10,199 bases of DNA from JBDHZK01 sp039811865 (GCA_039811865.1 JBDHZK010000097.1:1-10199); one strand, 5' to 3'. Shown: positions 1 to 6,827, counted from the stretch's first letter. Notes: generated from the sequence alone by a model not told the origin. A program made the numbers and translations.

Positions 1-2
1 AC

Positions 3-1184
3 TTGCGCGTGCCCGCGGGCAGGCCGCTTCTCGCCGGTGCCCTGGAGACGACGGACAAGGTGGCCAGCCACCTGCACCCGACGCCGTCCTTCGACGTGGC
101 CGATCACCCCCGGCCGAGCGGCCGGGAGGAGATCTGGCGGTTCACCCCGCTGAAGCGGATCGCGCCCCTGCTGGAGGAGGTCCCCAGCGACGCCTGTTTG
201 GAGTGGGACGAGCAGTACCCGGCCGGGGTGACCAGCCGCGTGCTGACGGCGGGGGAGGCGCGCGAACTCGTCGCCGAGCCACCCGTGGATCGGGTTTCGG
301 CGCTGGCTGCGGCGCTCTCGGGCGGCGCTTCGCTGATCGACGTTCCGGCGAACGCGGAGCTGACCGAGCCGGTCAGCGTGACGTTGTCCGGCTCCGGGCA
401 GCGGGTGTGGGGGCAACTGATCTTCCGCATCGGCCACAACGCGAAGGCGACCATCGTCGTCCGGCACGTCGGCTCGGCGAGTTACGCGGCCAAGGTGGAC
501 GTCCTCGTCGGCGAAGGCGCGAACGTCACCTTCGTCTCGGTCCAGGACTGGGCCGACGACGCCATCCACGGGGGACACCACAGCTTCCTGGTCGGCCGGG
601 ACGCCCAGGTGCGCACAGTGACGCTCAGCCTCGGCGGGGACGTCGTCCGGTTGGCCGAAACGGCGCGTTTCGACGGGCCCGGCGGTTCGATCGAGCAGTT
701 CGGGCTGTATTTCGTCGACGCCGGGCAGCACATCGAGCACCGCATGTTCGTCGACCACAACGCTCCGCACACCAAGAGCAACGTCGACTACCGCGGCGCC
801 CTGCAGGGCCAAGGCGCTCACTCGGTCTGGGTCGGCGACGTCCTGATCCGCAAGGTAGCCGAGGGCATCAGCACCTACGAGTCGAACAAGAACCTGGTGC
901 TGACCGACGGCTGCCGGGCCGACTCCGTCCCCAACCTGGAGATCGAAACCGGCGAGATCGAGGGCGCCGGGCACGCGTCCACGACCGGTCGCTTCGACGA
1001 CGAGCAGTTGTTCTACCTGCGCAGCCGTGGGATCACCGAGGAGGAGGCCCGGCGCCTGGTCGTCCGCGGCTTCTTCGTCGACATCATCCGCCGCATCGGC
1101 GTCCCCGAGGTCGAAGAGCGCATGCTCGCGGCCGTCGAATCCGAGTTGGCGTTCGCGGAAGCGTCGCTGGAGTCGGCCCGGTGA
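3..1184 (+). CDS. sufD: SufD, Fe-S cluster assembly scaffold subunit (5' end probably truncated)
   Basis: SufD is the cytosolic beta-helical partner of SufB; the SufBC2D complex builds Fe-S clusters using SufC ATP hydrolysis. Counting from the TTG at 3, 393 residues are visible. The family N-terminal motif GREEIWRFTPLKR lies at about residues 40-52. The hydrophobic beta-helix core follows (about 110-300). The conserved C-terminal block GHASTTGRFDDEQLFYLRSRGI starts near residue 323, and its His324 probably corresponds to the catalytic histidine of E. coli SufD. The protein ends with a helical IIRRIGVPEVEERM-type segment. The frame is open to the window edge. The first visible residues (VPAG...) resemble the middle of the N-terminal tail of Streptomyces SufD as I recall it, so the true start is probably upstream; a GTG at 60 is an internal alternative. 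The stop overlaps the Rieske gene start by 4 bases (GTGA). SufB is expected immediately upstream. Identity is very secure; the start is not. Confidence 0.95.
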   Translation: MRVPAGRPLLAGALETTDKVASHLHPTPSFDVADHPRPSGREEIWRFTPLKRIAPLLEEVPSDACLEWDEQYPAGVTSRVLTAGEARELVAEPPVDRVSALAAALSGGASLIDVPANAELTEPVSVTLSGSGQRVWGQLIFRIGHNAKATIVVRHVGSASYAAKVDVLVGEGANVTFVSVQDWADDAIHGGHHSFLVGRDAQVRTVTLSLGGDVVRLAETARFDGPGGSIEQFGLYFVDAGQHIEHRMFVDHNAPHTKSNVDYRGALQGQGAHSVWVGDVLIRKVAEGISTYESNKNLVLTDGCRADSVPNLEIETGEIEGAGHASTTGRFDDEQLFYLRSRGITEEEARRLVVRGFFVDIIRRIGVPEVEERMLAAVESELAFAEASLESAR

Positions 1185-1519
1185 GCTTCGTAGAGGTTTG
1201 CGCGCTCAGCGACGTCCCCCAGGGCCGGGCGCTGGCCGGGGAGGTCGGTGGCGTCGAGGTCGCCATCGTCAATACCGCCGAGGGCGTCTTCGCGATCTTC
1301 AACGAGTGCAGCCATGCGGCCGTCGAACTCTCCGAGGGCGAAGTCGACGGCTGCACCATCGAGTGCTACATGCACGGCTCCCGCTTCGACCTGCGCACGG
1401 GCCAGCCGCTGGAGTTGCCGGCCACCGTGCCCGTCCCCGTCTACCCGGTTCGCGTCGAAGAGGGTCTGATCTTCGTCGACGTGGACAACCCGCTCACCAA
1501 CACCGATCAGGAGTCCTGA
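1181..1519 (+). CDS. Rieske-type [2Fe-2S] ferredoxin, suf-operon associated
   Basis: This 112-residue protein is a stand-alone Rieske domain, the class usually named non-heme iron oxygenase ferredoxin subunit or NirD-like. The Rieske cluster motif is complete: C43-x-H45 in NECSHAAVEL and C62-x2-H65 in ECYMHGSRFD, separated by 16 residues, so the protein should bind a His2Cys2 [2Fe-2S] cluster and carry one electron. There is no signal peptide or membrane segment, so it is probably cytosolic. The GTG start at 1181 overlaps the sufD stop by 4 bases. The same frame stays open far upstream, but that part is a shadow of sufD: it is Arg/Gly/Pro-rich and has no domain. Actinobacterial suf operons often carry such a gene between sufD and sufC. 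Its role is inferred: electron supply for cluster assembly, or simply a client of the pathway. No oxygenase large subunit lies in the window. Confidence 0.92.
   Translation: MSFVEVCALSDVPQGRALAGEVGGVEVAIVNTAEGVFAIFNECSHAAVELSEGEVDGCTIECYMHGSRFDLRTGQPLELPATVPVPVYPVRVEEGLIFVDVDNPLTNTDQES
1509..1513 (+). promoter_or_regulatory. Ribosome binding site for sufC
   Basis: AGGAG lies 10 bases before the sufC ATG, inside the last codons of the Rieske gene. It supports the ATG at 1524 as the start and coupled translation. Confidence 0.7.
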
Positions 1520-1523
1520 ACTC

Positions 1524-2291
1524 ATGTCCACGCTGACCATTTCCGACCTACACGTCGACGTTCAGACCGAGTCCGGCCCGAAGCAGATCCTCAAGGGCGT
1601 CGACCTGACGATCCGCAGCGGCGAGGTGCACGCCATCATGGGCCCGAACGGGTCGGGCAAGTCCACGCTGGCCTACTCGATCGCCGGCCACCCCAAGTAC
1701 ACGATCACATCCGGCTCGGTGAAGCTGGACGACGTCGAACTCACCGAGTTGAGCGTGGACGAGCGCGCGCGGGCTGGGCTGTTCCTGGCGATGCAGTACC
1801 CCATCGAGGTGCCCGGTGTGTCGGTCGCGAACTTCCTACGGACCGCCAAGACCGCCGTCAGCGGCGAGGCTCCGAAGGTGCGCACCTGGGTAAAGGAGGT
1901 GAACGCGGCGCTGAACCGGCTCGGTCTGGACCCGTCGTTCTCGAGCCGTTCGCTCAATGAGGGGTTCTCCGGCGGTGAGAAGAAGCGCAACGAGATCGTC
2001 CAGCTCGAGCTGCTCAACCCGCGCTTCGCGATCTTGGACGAGACCGACTCCGGCCTGGACATCGACGCGCTGCGGATCGTCTCCGAGGGGGTAAACCGGT
2101 TCAGCGCGCAGGGGGATCGCGGCGTCCTGCTGATCACGCACTACACGCGCATCCTCAACTACATCAAGCCCGACTACGTCCATGTGTTCGTCGACGGCAG
2201 GATCGCCCAAGAGGGCGGGCCGGAACTCGCCGAGAACCTCGAGGCGGAGGGCTACGACCGCTTTGTCCGTGCCGCGAAGGTCGATGCCTGA
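1524..2291 (+). CDS. sufC: SufC, Fe-S assembly ATPase (ABC-type)
   Basis: SufC is a soluble ABC ATPase that binds SufB and SufD and powers cluster assembly or transfer. All ABC motifs are visible in the 255 residues: Walker A GPNGSGKST at 40-48, Q-loop Q91 (AMQYP), signature SGGEKKR at 149-155, Walker B with D-loop ILDETDSGLD at 170-179, and H-loop H206 (ITHYTRI). The Walker B form DETDSGLD instead of DEPTSALD, the FSGGEKKRNEI signature and the IKPDYVHVF segment near 215-222 are SufC hallmarks that separate it from transporter ATPases. The length matches the usual 250-260. The ATG start is 4 bases after the Rieske stop, behind a good AGGAG. The gene is followed directly by sufS. Confidence 0.97.
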   Translation: MSTLTISDLHVDVQTESGPKQILKGVDLTIRSGEVHAIMGPNGSGKSTLAYSIAGHPKYTITSGSVKLDDVELTELSVDERARAGLFLAMQYPIEVPGVSVANFLRTAKTAVSGEAPKVRTWVKEVNAALNRLGLDPSFSSRSLNEGFSGGEKKRNEIVQLELLNPRFAILDETDSGLDIDALRIVSEGVNRFSAQGDRGVLLITHYTRILNYIKPDYVHVFVDGRIAQEGGPELAENLEAEGYDRFVRAAKVDA

Positions 2292-2293
2292 GG
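2290..2293 (+). promoter_or_regulatory. Ribosome binding site that decides the sufS start
   Basis: GAGG overlaps the sufC stop codon and sits 8 bases before the ATG at 2302. The earlier in-frame ATG at 2284 has a GAAGG only 3 bases upstream, which is too close, so 2302 is preferred. Confidence 0.5.
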
Positions 2294-2301
2294 TCGATGC
2301 C

Positions 2302-3627
2302 ATGACCGAACCTGTAGCAACCCACACTCGTGAGCAAACGTCGGCCGGCGGGTTGTCGTCCCCTGAGCCGGTCGAAGGGTCCGGCTTGAATGTCTCGGCA
2401 ATCCGGGCGGACTTTCCCATCCTGGCCCGCGAGATCGGGACGTCCCGGCTGGTCTATCTAGACTCGGCGAACACCTCCCAAAAACCGCGTCAGGTGATCG
2501 ATGCGCTGGATGCGCACTACCTGGAGCACAACGCCAACGTCGCTCGGGCGATGCACACTTTGGGCGCGGAGGCGACCGAGGCGTTCGAGGGGGCGCGAGC
2601 CAAGGTTGCGGCCTTCATTGGGGCGCGCGCCGAGGAGATCGTGTTCACCAAGAATGCGTCGGAGGCACTGAACCTGTGCGCCTACACCCTCGGTGAGGGG
2701 CTTCGTCCCGGGGACGAGGTGGTGATCTCCGTCATGGAACACCACTCCAATATCGTCCCGTGGCAATTGGCCTGCCAGCGCAGCGGCGCCACTCTGCGCT
2801 GGTTCGACGTGACCGACGACGGACGGCTCGACCTGGCCAGGGCCGAGGCTGAGGCGTTGATCAACGAGCGGACGAGGGTGGTCGCGCTCACCTGGGTGTC
2901 CAACGTGCTGGGGACGATCAACCCGATCGCCAAGATCGCGCGCCAGGCGCACGCGGTCGGCGCGATCGTCGTGGTCGACGCTTCGCAAGGCGTCCCGCAC
3001 CTGCCGACCAACGTGTCCGCGTTGGGAGCCGACCTGCTCGCGTTCACCGGCCACAAGATGCTGGGTCCCACGGGCGTCGGCGTCCTTTGGGGGCGTTATG
3101 ACCTGCTCGCGGCGCTGCCCCCCTTCCTGGGCGGAGGGGAGATGATCGAGATCGTCCGGATGGCCGGATCGACCTACGCGCCGCCACCGCACCGGTTTGA
3201 GGCCGGGACGCCCCCGATCGCGCAGGCGGTCGGCCTCGGCGCGGCCGTCGATTACCTCAATCGGGTCGGGATGCCCGCCATCGCCGCCCACGAGCGGGAA
3301 CTGACCGGCTACGCCCTGACCCGGTTGGGTCAGGTCGACGGGCTCAGGATCCTCGGCCCGACCGCCGCCGACGACCGTGGGGGCGCGATCTCGTTCACCC
3401 TGGCCGCCGGGGACGTCCTGATTCATCCGCACGACCTGATGCAGTTCCTGGACAGCCGCGGCGTGGCCGTCCGCGGCGGGCACCACTGCGCGCGTCCCCT
3501 GCACGAGCGGTTGGGAATACAGGCGAGCACGCGAGCGTCGTCATATCTGTACAACGAGCCGTCCGAGGTGGACGCGCTGGTCGATGCGTTGGTCTATACC
3601 CGCGACTTCTTCGGGGGGCGGCATTGA
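2302..3627 (+). CDS. sufS: SufS, group II cysteine desulfurase
   Basis: SufS is a PLP-dependent enzyme that converts L-cysteine to L-alanine and holds the sulfur as a persulfide for transfer to SufU. From the ATG at 2302 it is 441 residues. Key features are the start of the fold at VYLDSANTSQKP (about 51-63), the PLP-ring region MEHHSN (145-150), PLP-pyridine Asp226 in VVVDASQG, Schiff-base Lys252 in FTGHKMLGPTG, and the catalytic loop RGGHHCARPL with Cys396. The fold ends in a typical SSYLYNEPSEVDAL segment. The protein is about 30 residues longer than typical SufS (about 405-417), because a poorly conserved, probably disordered tail precedes LNVSAIRADFPIL. That tail contains the 19-mer repeat-like sequence listed separately. 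An ATG at 2284 in frame would add six residues and overlap sufC by 8 bases. The sufU gene starts within the stop codon (TTGA overlap), consistent with the SufS-SufU partnership. Confidence 0.96.
   Translation: MTEPVATHTREQTSAGGLSSPEPVEGSGLNVSAIRADFPILAREIGTSRLVYLDSANTSQKPRQVIDALDAHYLEHNANVARAMHTLGAEATEAFEGARAKVAAFIGARAEEIVFTKNASEALNLCAYTLGEGLRPGDEVVISVMEHHSNIVPWQLACQRSGATLRWFDVTDDGRLDLARAEAEALINERTRVVALTWVSNVLGTINPIAKIARQAHAVGAIVVVDASQGVPHLPTNVSALGADLLAFTGHKMLGPTGVGVLWGRYDLLAALPPFLGGGEMIEIVRMAGSTYAPPPHRFEAGTPPIAQAVGLGAAVDYLNRVGMPAIAAHERELTGYALTRLGQVDGLRILGPTAADDRGGAISFTLAAGDVLIHPHDLMQFLDSRGVAVRGGHHCARPLHERLGIQASTRASSYLYNEPSEVDALVDALVYTRDFFGGRH
2361..2379. repeat. Dispersed-repeat-like 19-mer inside sufS
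   Basis: CCCTGAGCCGGTCGAAGGG has complementary ends (CCCT/AGGG) and closely resembles a family of short imperfect palindromes (CCCTGAGCNNGTCGAAGGG) that I recall as highly repeated in several GC-rich genomes. Here it is read through in frame as part of SSPEPVEGS in the SufS N-terminal tail; the opposite strand reads PSTGSG. Only one copy is visible in the window, so its repeat status rests on resemblance. Confidence 0.45.
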
Positions 3628-4082
3628 GCGTCGAGCAGATGTATCAGGAGATCATCCTGGACCACTACCGCGAGCGGCATCATGCCGGTTTGCGGGCTCC
3701 ATTCGGCGCCCAGGTGCACCACGTCAACCCGTCGTGTGGGGACGAGGTGACCCTGCGCGTCGAACTAGCCGACGGGGTGGTCACCGATGTCTCTTACGAG
3801 GGCGTCGGCTGTTCCATCTCGCAGGCGTCCACATCGGTGATGACGGACCTGGTGATCGGTAAGCCCCTCGCGGAGGGCCTCGCGCTGATGGAGGACTTCA
3901 AGACGATGATGCACAGCCGCGGCGAGATCGAACCGGACGAGGATCGCCTGGAGGACGCAGTGGCGTTCGTCGGGGTCGCAAGGTTTCCCGCCCGGGTGAA
4001 GTGCGCGATGTTGGGCTGGTCGGCGTTCGTGGACGCCGCCGCCCGCTGCCTGGACCAAGAGCCCAACGTAGAGGAGGCATGA
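3624..4082 (+). CDS. sufU: SufU, zinc-dependent sulfurtransferase / Fe-S assembly protein
   Basis: SufU is an IscU-fold protein that accepts sulfane sulfur from SufS and passes it to the SufBCD scaffold. In Gram-positive bacteria it works as a Zn-bound sulfurtransferase rather than a scaffold. The 152 residues show the expected ligands: C38 and D40 in NPSCGDEVTLRV, C63 in GVGCSISQAS, and C127 in RVKCAMLGW. The 18-21 residue insertion that separates SufU from IscU is visible around 84-106 (EGLALMEDFKTMMHSRGEIEPD). The N-terminus MSVEQMYQEIILDHYRERHHAGL matches the usual start, so the TTG at 3624, overlapping the sufS stop, is preferred over the ATG at 3639. The spacing to sufT is similarly tight (TGATG). 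The gene is complete and ordinary. Confidence 0.95.
   Translation: MSVEQMYQEIILDHYRERHHAGLRAPFGAQVHHVNPSCGDEVTLRVELADGVVTDVSYEGVGCSISQASTSVMTDLVIGKPLAEGLALMEDFKTMMHSRGEIEPDEDRLEDAVAFVGVARFPARVKCAMLGWSAFVDAAARCLDQEPNVEEA
4071..4077 (+). promoter_or_regulatory. Ribosome binding site for sufT
   Basis: GAGGAGG lies in the last codons of sufU. It is 4 bases before the ATG at 4082 and only 1 base before the ATG at 4079, so the second ATG is the more likely start. Confidence 0.6.
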
Positions 4083-4459
4083 TGAGTGAAGCGACCCGCC
4101 CGTCCGACTTGGTGCGCGACGATCTGCCCGACGACTCGTCCGAGTTGGGTCGGGTCAGCATCGAAGAGGTCGAGGACGCTCTCAAGGACGTGGTCGACCC
4201 CGAACTGATGATCAACGTCGTCGATCTCGGTCTGATCTATGGACTGACGCTGTCCGACGATGACGACCTCACCATCGACATGACCCTGACCAGCCCGACC
4301 TGTCCGCTCACCGACCGCCTCGAGATGGACATCGAAACGGTCATGGAGGGCTTGGTGAAGTCGGTGACCATCAATTGGGTGTGGCTGCCGCAGTGGTCGG
4401 TCGACAACATCACCGAGGACGGCCGCGAGCAGCTTCGCGCCGTCGGCTACAACGTCTGA
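4082..4459 (+). CDS. sufT: SufT, MIP18/DUF59-family Fe-S maturation factor
   Basis: This 125-residue cytosolic protein belongs to the DUF59 (MIP18, PaaD-like) family, whose suf-linked members are called SufT and assist maturation of Fe-S proteins. The domain begins at about residue 28 with EEVEDALKDVVDPELMINVVDLGLIYGL. The conserved cysteine loop TLTSPTCPLTD holds Cys74. The C-terminal block INWVWLPQWSVDNITEDGREQLRAVGY is typical of the actinobacterial orthologue at the end of the suf operon (Rv1466-type). The first 25 residues are acidic and variable. The start is ATG 4082 or ATG 4079, overlapping the sufU stop. It is the last gene of the overlapping suf run; a 106-base spacer follows. Confidence 0.94.
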   Translation: MSEATRPSDLVRDDLPDDSSELGRVSIEEVEDALKDVVDPELMINVVDLGLIYGLTLSDDDDLTIDMTLTSPTCPLTDRLEMDIETVMEGLVKSVTINWVWLPQWSVDNITEDGREQLRAVGYNV

Positions 4460-4494
4460 CCGCAGTGCGCCGCGTTAGCTGCTGGTCTGCTCCG

Positions 4495-4514
4495 GCTAAT
4501 CGGAACTGATCAGC
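4495..4514 (+). terminator. Weak hairpin after the suf operon
   Basis: GCTAATC-ggaact-GATCAGC can form a 7-position stem with one mismatch and a 6-base loop, 35 bases past the sufT stop. Only a CTTTG follows, with no real T-run, so it is a weak or partial terminator at best; read-through into the ABC-F gene is possible. Apart from this and the ribosome binding site at 4549-4556, I see no convincing promoter in the 4460-4565 spacer. Confidence 0.25.
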
Positions 4515-4548
4515 ACTTTGTGAGCGATTCGCCTTTGGCGGCCTGGCG

Positions 4549-4556
4549 AGGAAGGA
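4549..4556 (+). promoter_or_regulatory. Ribosome binding site for the ABC-F gene
   Basis: AGGAAGGA ends 9 bases before the GTG at 4566. This supports that GTG as the start and shows that the gene is translated from a leadered transcript. Confidence 0.6.
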
Positions 4557-4565
4557 TAGTTCCTC

Positions 4566-6164
4566 GTGCTGGTAGCCAGGGATGTTGAGGTGCGGGCCGG
4601 GGCTCGCTTGTTGCTGGCGCCGGTTTCGTTTCAGGTGGGCGCCGGTGACAAGGTTGGCCTGGTGGGGCGCAACGGTGCCGGCAAGACCACTCTGACGCGC
4701 ATCCTGGCCGGTGAGGCGCTGCCTGCGGCCGGCCAGATCACGCGGTCAGGGACGATCGGTTACCTGCCGCAGGATCCGCGCACCGGCGATCCGGACGTCC
4801 TCGCCCGCGATCGGATCCTGTCCGCGCGGGGGCTCGACCAAATCATCCGGCGGCTGCGCACGTACGAGGTGGCGATGGCCGAAGCTACCGGCGAGGCGCG
4901 CGAGAAGGCGATGACCTCGTATGCGCGTGCGGAGGCCGAGTTCGTCGCTGCGGGCGGGTATGCGGCCGAGGCGGATGCCGCCCGCATCGCCAGCAATCTC
5001 GGCCTACCGGACCGGGTGCTCACCCAGCCGCTGCGGACGCTCTCGGGTGGGCAGCGCAGGCGAGTGGAGTTGTCCCGGATCCTCTACGCCGGGGCGGACA
5101 CCTTGCTGCTTGACGAGCCGACCAACCACCTCGACGCCGATTCGATCACCTGGCTGCGGACCTTCCTGGCCGCCTTCTCCGGCGGGTTGATCGTGATCTC
5201 GCACGACACCGGTCTACTCGAGGCCACCGTGAACAAGGTCTTTCACCTGGACGCCAACCGGGCCGAGCTCGATGCCTACTCGATGGACTGGAAGCGCTAC
5301 CTACTGCAGCGTGAGACCGACGAGAAGCGGCGCAAGCGCGAACGACTCAACGCCGAGCGCAAGGCCGAGCAGCTCCTCACCCAGGCCGACAAGATGCGCG
5401 CCAAGGCGACCAAGGCCGTGGCGGCACAGAACATGGCCAAGCGCGCCGAGCGGCTCCTGGCGAGCGTCGAGGGGGAGCGGGCGTCCGACAAGGTCGCGAA
5501 GATCCGCTTCCCGCAGCCCGCGCCCTGCGGCAAGACCCCGCTGCGCGGCAAGGAACTCAGCAAGTCCTACGGCTCGCTCGAGGTCTTCACCGACGTCGAT
5601 CTCGCGATCGACCGCGGCTCGCGCGTGGTCGTCCTCGGGCTCAACGGCGCGGGCAAGACGACGTTGCTGCGCGTGCTCTCGGGGCTGGAGCCGCCGGACA
5701 CGGGCAAGGTGATCGACGGCCATGGCCTGAAGCTCGGCTACTACGCCCAAGAGCACGAGACCCTGGACGTCTCGCGCAGCGTCCTGGACAACATGATGAC
5801 GGCCTCGCCCGACCTGAATCAGACCGAGGTGCGCAAGATCCTCGGCTCGTTCCTGTTCAGTGGGGACGACGTGGACAAGCCCGCACGGGTCCTGTCCGGA
5901 GGCGAGAAGACGCGGCTGGCGCTGGCGATGCTGGTCGTTTCGGCAGCCAACGTCCTGCTGCTGGACGAACCGACCAACAACCTCGACCCGGCCTCGCGGG
6001 CCGAGGTGTTGGCCGCGCTCCGGACGTACGCCGGCGCGGTCGTCCTCGTGACTCACGACGAAGGTGCGGTCGATGCGCTGGAGCCCGAGCGCGTGGTTCT
6101 CCTGCCCGACGGTGTGGAGGATTTGTGGACCGACGACTACGCGGACCTGATCTCGCTGGCCTGA
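4566..6164 (+). CDS. ABC-F family ATPase (ribosome-associated, no membrane domain)
   Basis: This 532-residue protein has two ABC ATPase domains on one chain and no transmembrane segment, the ABC-F plan. Domain 1 has Walker A GRNGAGKTT (34-42), signature LSGGQRRR (159-166) and Walker B LLDEPTNHLD (181-190) with catalytic Glu184. Domain 2 has GLNGAGKTT (358-366), LSGGEKTR (443-450) and LLDEPTNNLD (465-474) with Glu468; its H-loop is at VTHDEG. Between them, about residues 242-312, lies the charged, Lys/Arg-rich helical linker that in ABC-F proteins enters the ribosomal E site near the P-site tRNA. ABC-F members regulate translation or protect ribosomes from antibiotics. Sequence alone does not say which; older databases call this group macrolide transport ATP-binding proteins (Rv1473-like). 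It follows suf after 106 bases and converges on the minus-strand acetyltransferase gene with a 29-base gap. An antibiotic resistance role should not be assumed. Confidence 0.93.
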   Translation: MLVARDVEVRAGARLLLAPVSFQVGAGDKVGLVGRNGAGKTTLTRILAGEALPAAGQITRSGTIGYLPQDPRTGDPDVLARDRILSARGLDQIIRRLRTYEVAMAEATGEAREKAMTSYARAEAEFVAAGGYAAEADAARIASNLGLPDRVLTQPLRTLSGGQRRRVELSRILYAGADTLLLDEPTNHLDADSITWLRTFLAAFSGGLIVISHDTGLLEATVNKVFHLDANRAELDAYSMDWKRYLLQRETDEKRRKRERLNAERKAEQLLTQADKMRAKATKAVAAQNMAKRAERLLASVEGERASDKVAKIRFPQPAPCGKTPLRGKELSKSYGSLEVFTDVDLAIDRGSRVVVLGLNGAGKTTLLRVLSGLEPPDTGKVIDGHGLKLGYYAQEHETLDVSRSVLDNMMTASPDLNQTEVRKILGSFLFSGDDVDKPARVLSGGEKTRLALAMLVVSAANVLLLDEPTNNLDPASRAEVLAALRTYAGAVVLVTHDEGAVDALEPERVVLLPDGVEDLWTDDYADLISLA

Positions 6165-6193
6165 GCGACCGTCTCGTCACCCCGGGCGGCCAG

Positions 6194-6733
6194 TCAGGCC
6201 TGTGCGGCTCCGTAGAGGAGGTCGAAGTAGTCGGGGTGGCGCTGGATCCATCCCTTGACGAACGGGCAGATCGCCAGCACCGACCGATCGCCGCCGGCTC
6301 GCACCTCGTCCAAGGCTGAGCGCACCAACGCCGATCCCGCTCCGCGGCCCTCGAACGCCGGATCGATCTCGGTATGGGTGAACGTGATGAGTCCGTCCGA
6401 CAGCGCATACGCGGCGAATCCGGCCAACTGGGAGCCGACCCGGACCTCGTAGCGGCTGGCCTCGGGGTTGTTCGCCACCTCGACCTCGTCCGCCTCGACC
6501 CGCGGCTTCTGCTCGGGCCGTTCTATCTGCAGCGCGCCGGACGGGCATCTTTTGACAACCTCGACCAGCAGTTCTGCCGCCTCTGGCGTCCAGGCGGCCG
6601 CCGGGTTGATCCAGGGGCGGGCGTCCACGTCGAAAACCTCGGGCATGCCGCGTACGCAAACCCCGGAATGTTGGCACAGGGCCCCGTCGAACGAGACGTC
6701 GACCAGCCGGCTGGTGTAGAGCTTTCGAGCCAT
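6194..6733 (-). CDS. Fusion: YjdI-like 4Fe-4S mono-cluster domain + YjdJ-like GNAT acetyltransferase
   Basis: The 179-residue protein joins two small domains that are separate adjacent genes in E. coli (yjdI, yjdJ). Residues 1-72 match the divergent 4Fe-4S mono-cluster domain: FDGALCQHSGVCVRGMPEVF with C20, H22 and C26, a PWINP motif at 40-44, and C63 in KRCPSGALQIERP. Residues 90-179 are a short GNAT: beta strands RYEVRVGSQLAGFAAYAL, acetyl-CoA loop EGRGAGSAL (128-136), and the LAICPFVKGWIQRHPDYFDLL ending with Cys156, characteristic of the YjdJ group. A linker of about 15 acidic residues joins them. Neither domain has a firmly known substrate; a redox- or cluster-gated acetyltransferase is inference. 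The ATG at 6733 is chosen because the domain begins there and a -10 element sits 7 bases upstream. A TTG at 6787 would only add a low-complexity leader. The gene converges with the ABC-F gene. Confidence 0.88.
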   Translation of the reverse strand: MARKLYTSRLVDVSFDGALCQHSGVCVRGMPEVFDVDARPWINPAAAWTPEAAELLVEVVKRCPSGALQIERPEQKPRVEADEVEVANNPEASRYEVRVGSQLAGFAAYALSDGLITFTHTEIDPAFEGRGAGSALVRSALDEVRAGGDRSVLAICPFVKGWIQRHPDYFDLLYGAAQA

Positions 6734-6740
6734 GCCCGCA

Positions 6741-6746
6741 AAGGTA
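6741..6746 (-). promoter_or_regulatory. Putative -10 element, leaderless promoter of the YjdI-YjdJ fusion gene
   Basis: On the minus strand TACCTT (TANNNT) ends 7 bases before the ATG at 6733, so transcription would start at or next to the start codon. No purine-rich ribosome binding site precedes the ATG. I see no clear -35. The rest of the 94-base spacer 6734-6827 holds only short CTCGAC/GTCGAG repeats. Confidence 0.45.
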
Positions 6747-6827
6747 GTCGAGGGCCGCCGATGAACGCTCGACTCGACCGATGCCAACGCTGGGTCGGTG
6801 TCGGTGACGAGCCCGCGAAACGCGTCC

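Noticed and set aside
203..1180. Long open frame upstream of and in frame with the Rieske gene, which could be read as a 438-residue fusion protein.
   Set aside because: It is the +2 frame shadow of sufD in GC-rich DNA: Arg/Gly/Pro-rich, without domains, and fully inside a well-supported gene. Only the last 112 residues are a real protein.
2458..3504. Minus-strand open frame of 348 residues opposite sufS.
   Set aside because: It is opposite a gene with all cysteine desulfurase motifs; no domain and no plausible start context.
4460..4565. Possible promoter for the ABC-F gene (TTGTGA or TTGGCG as -35, GATAGT as -10).
   Set aside because: The spacings do not fit (14 bases at best with a usable hexamer pair), and the GATAGT overlaps the ribosome binding site region.
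4566..6164. Labelling the ABC-F protein as a macrolide exporter or resistance gene.
   Set aside because: It has no membrane domain and no resistance-specific feature visible. The old macrolide-transport name is a database habit for this family.
6188..6200. GGCC-agtca-GGCC hairpin at the convergent ABC-F/acetyltransferase junction, considered as a bidirectional terminator.
   Set aside because: The stem is only 4 bases, it lies across the acetyltransferase stop codon, and no T-run follows on either strand.
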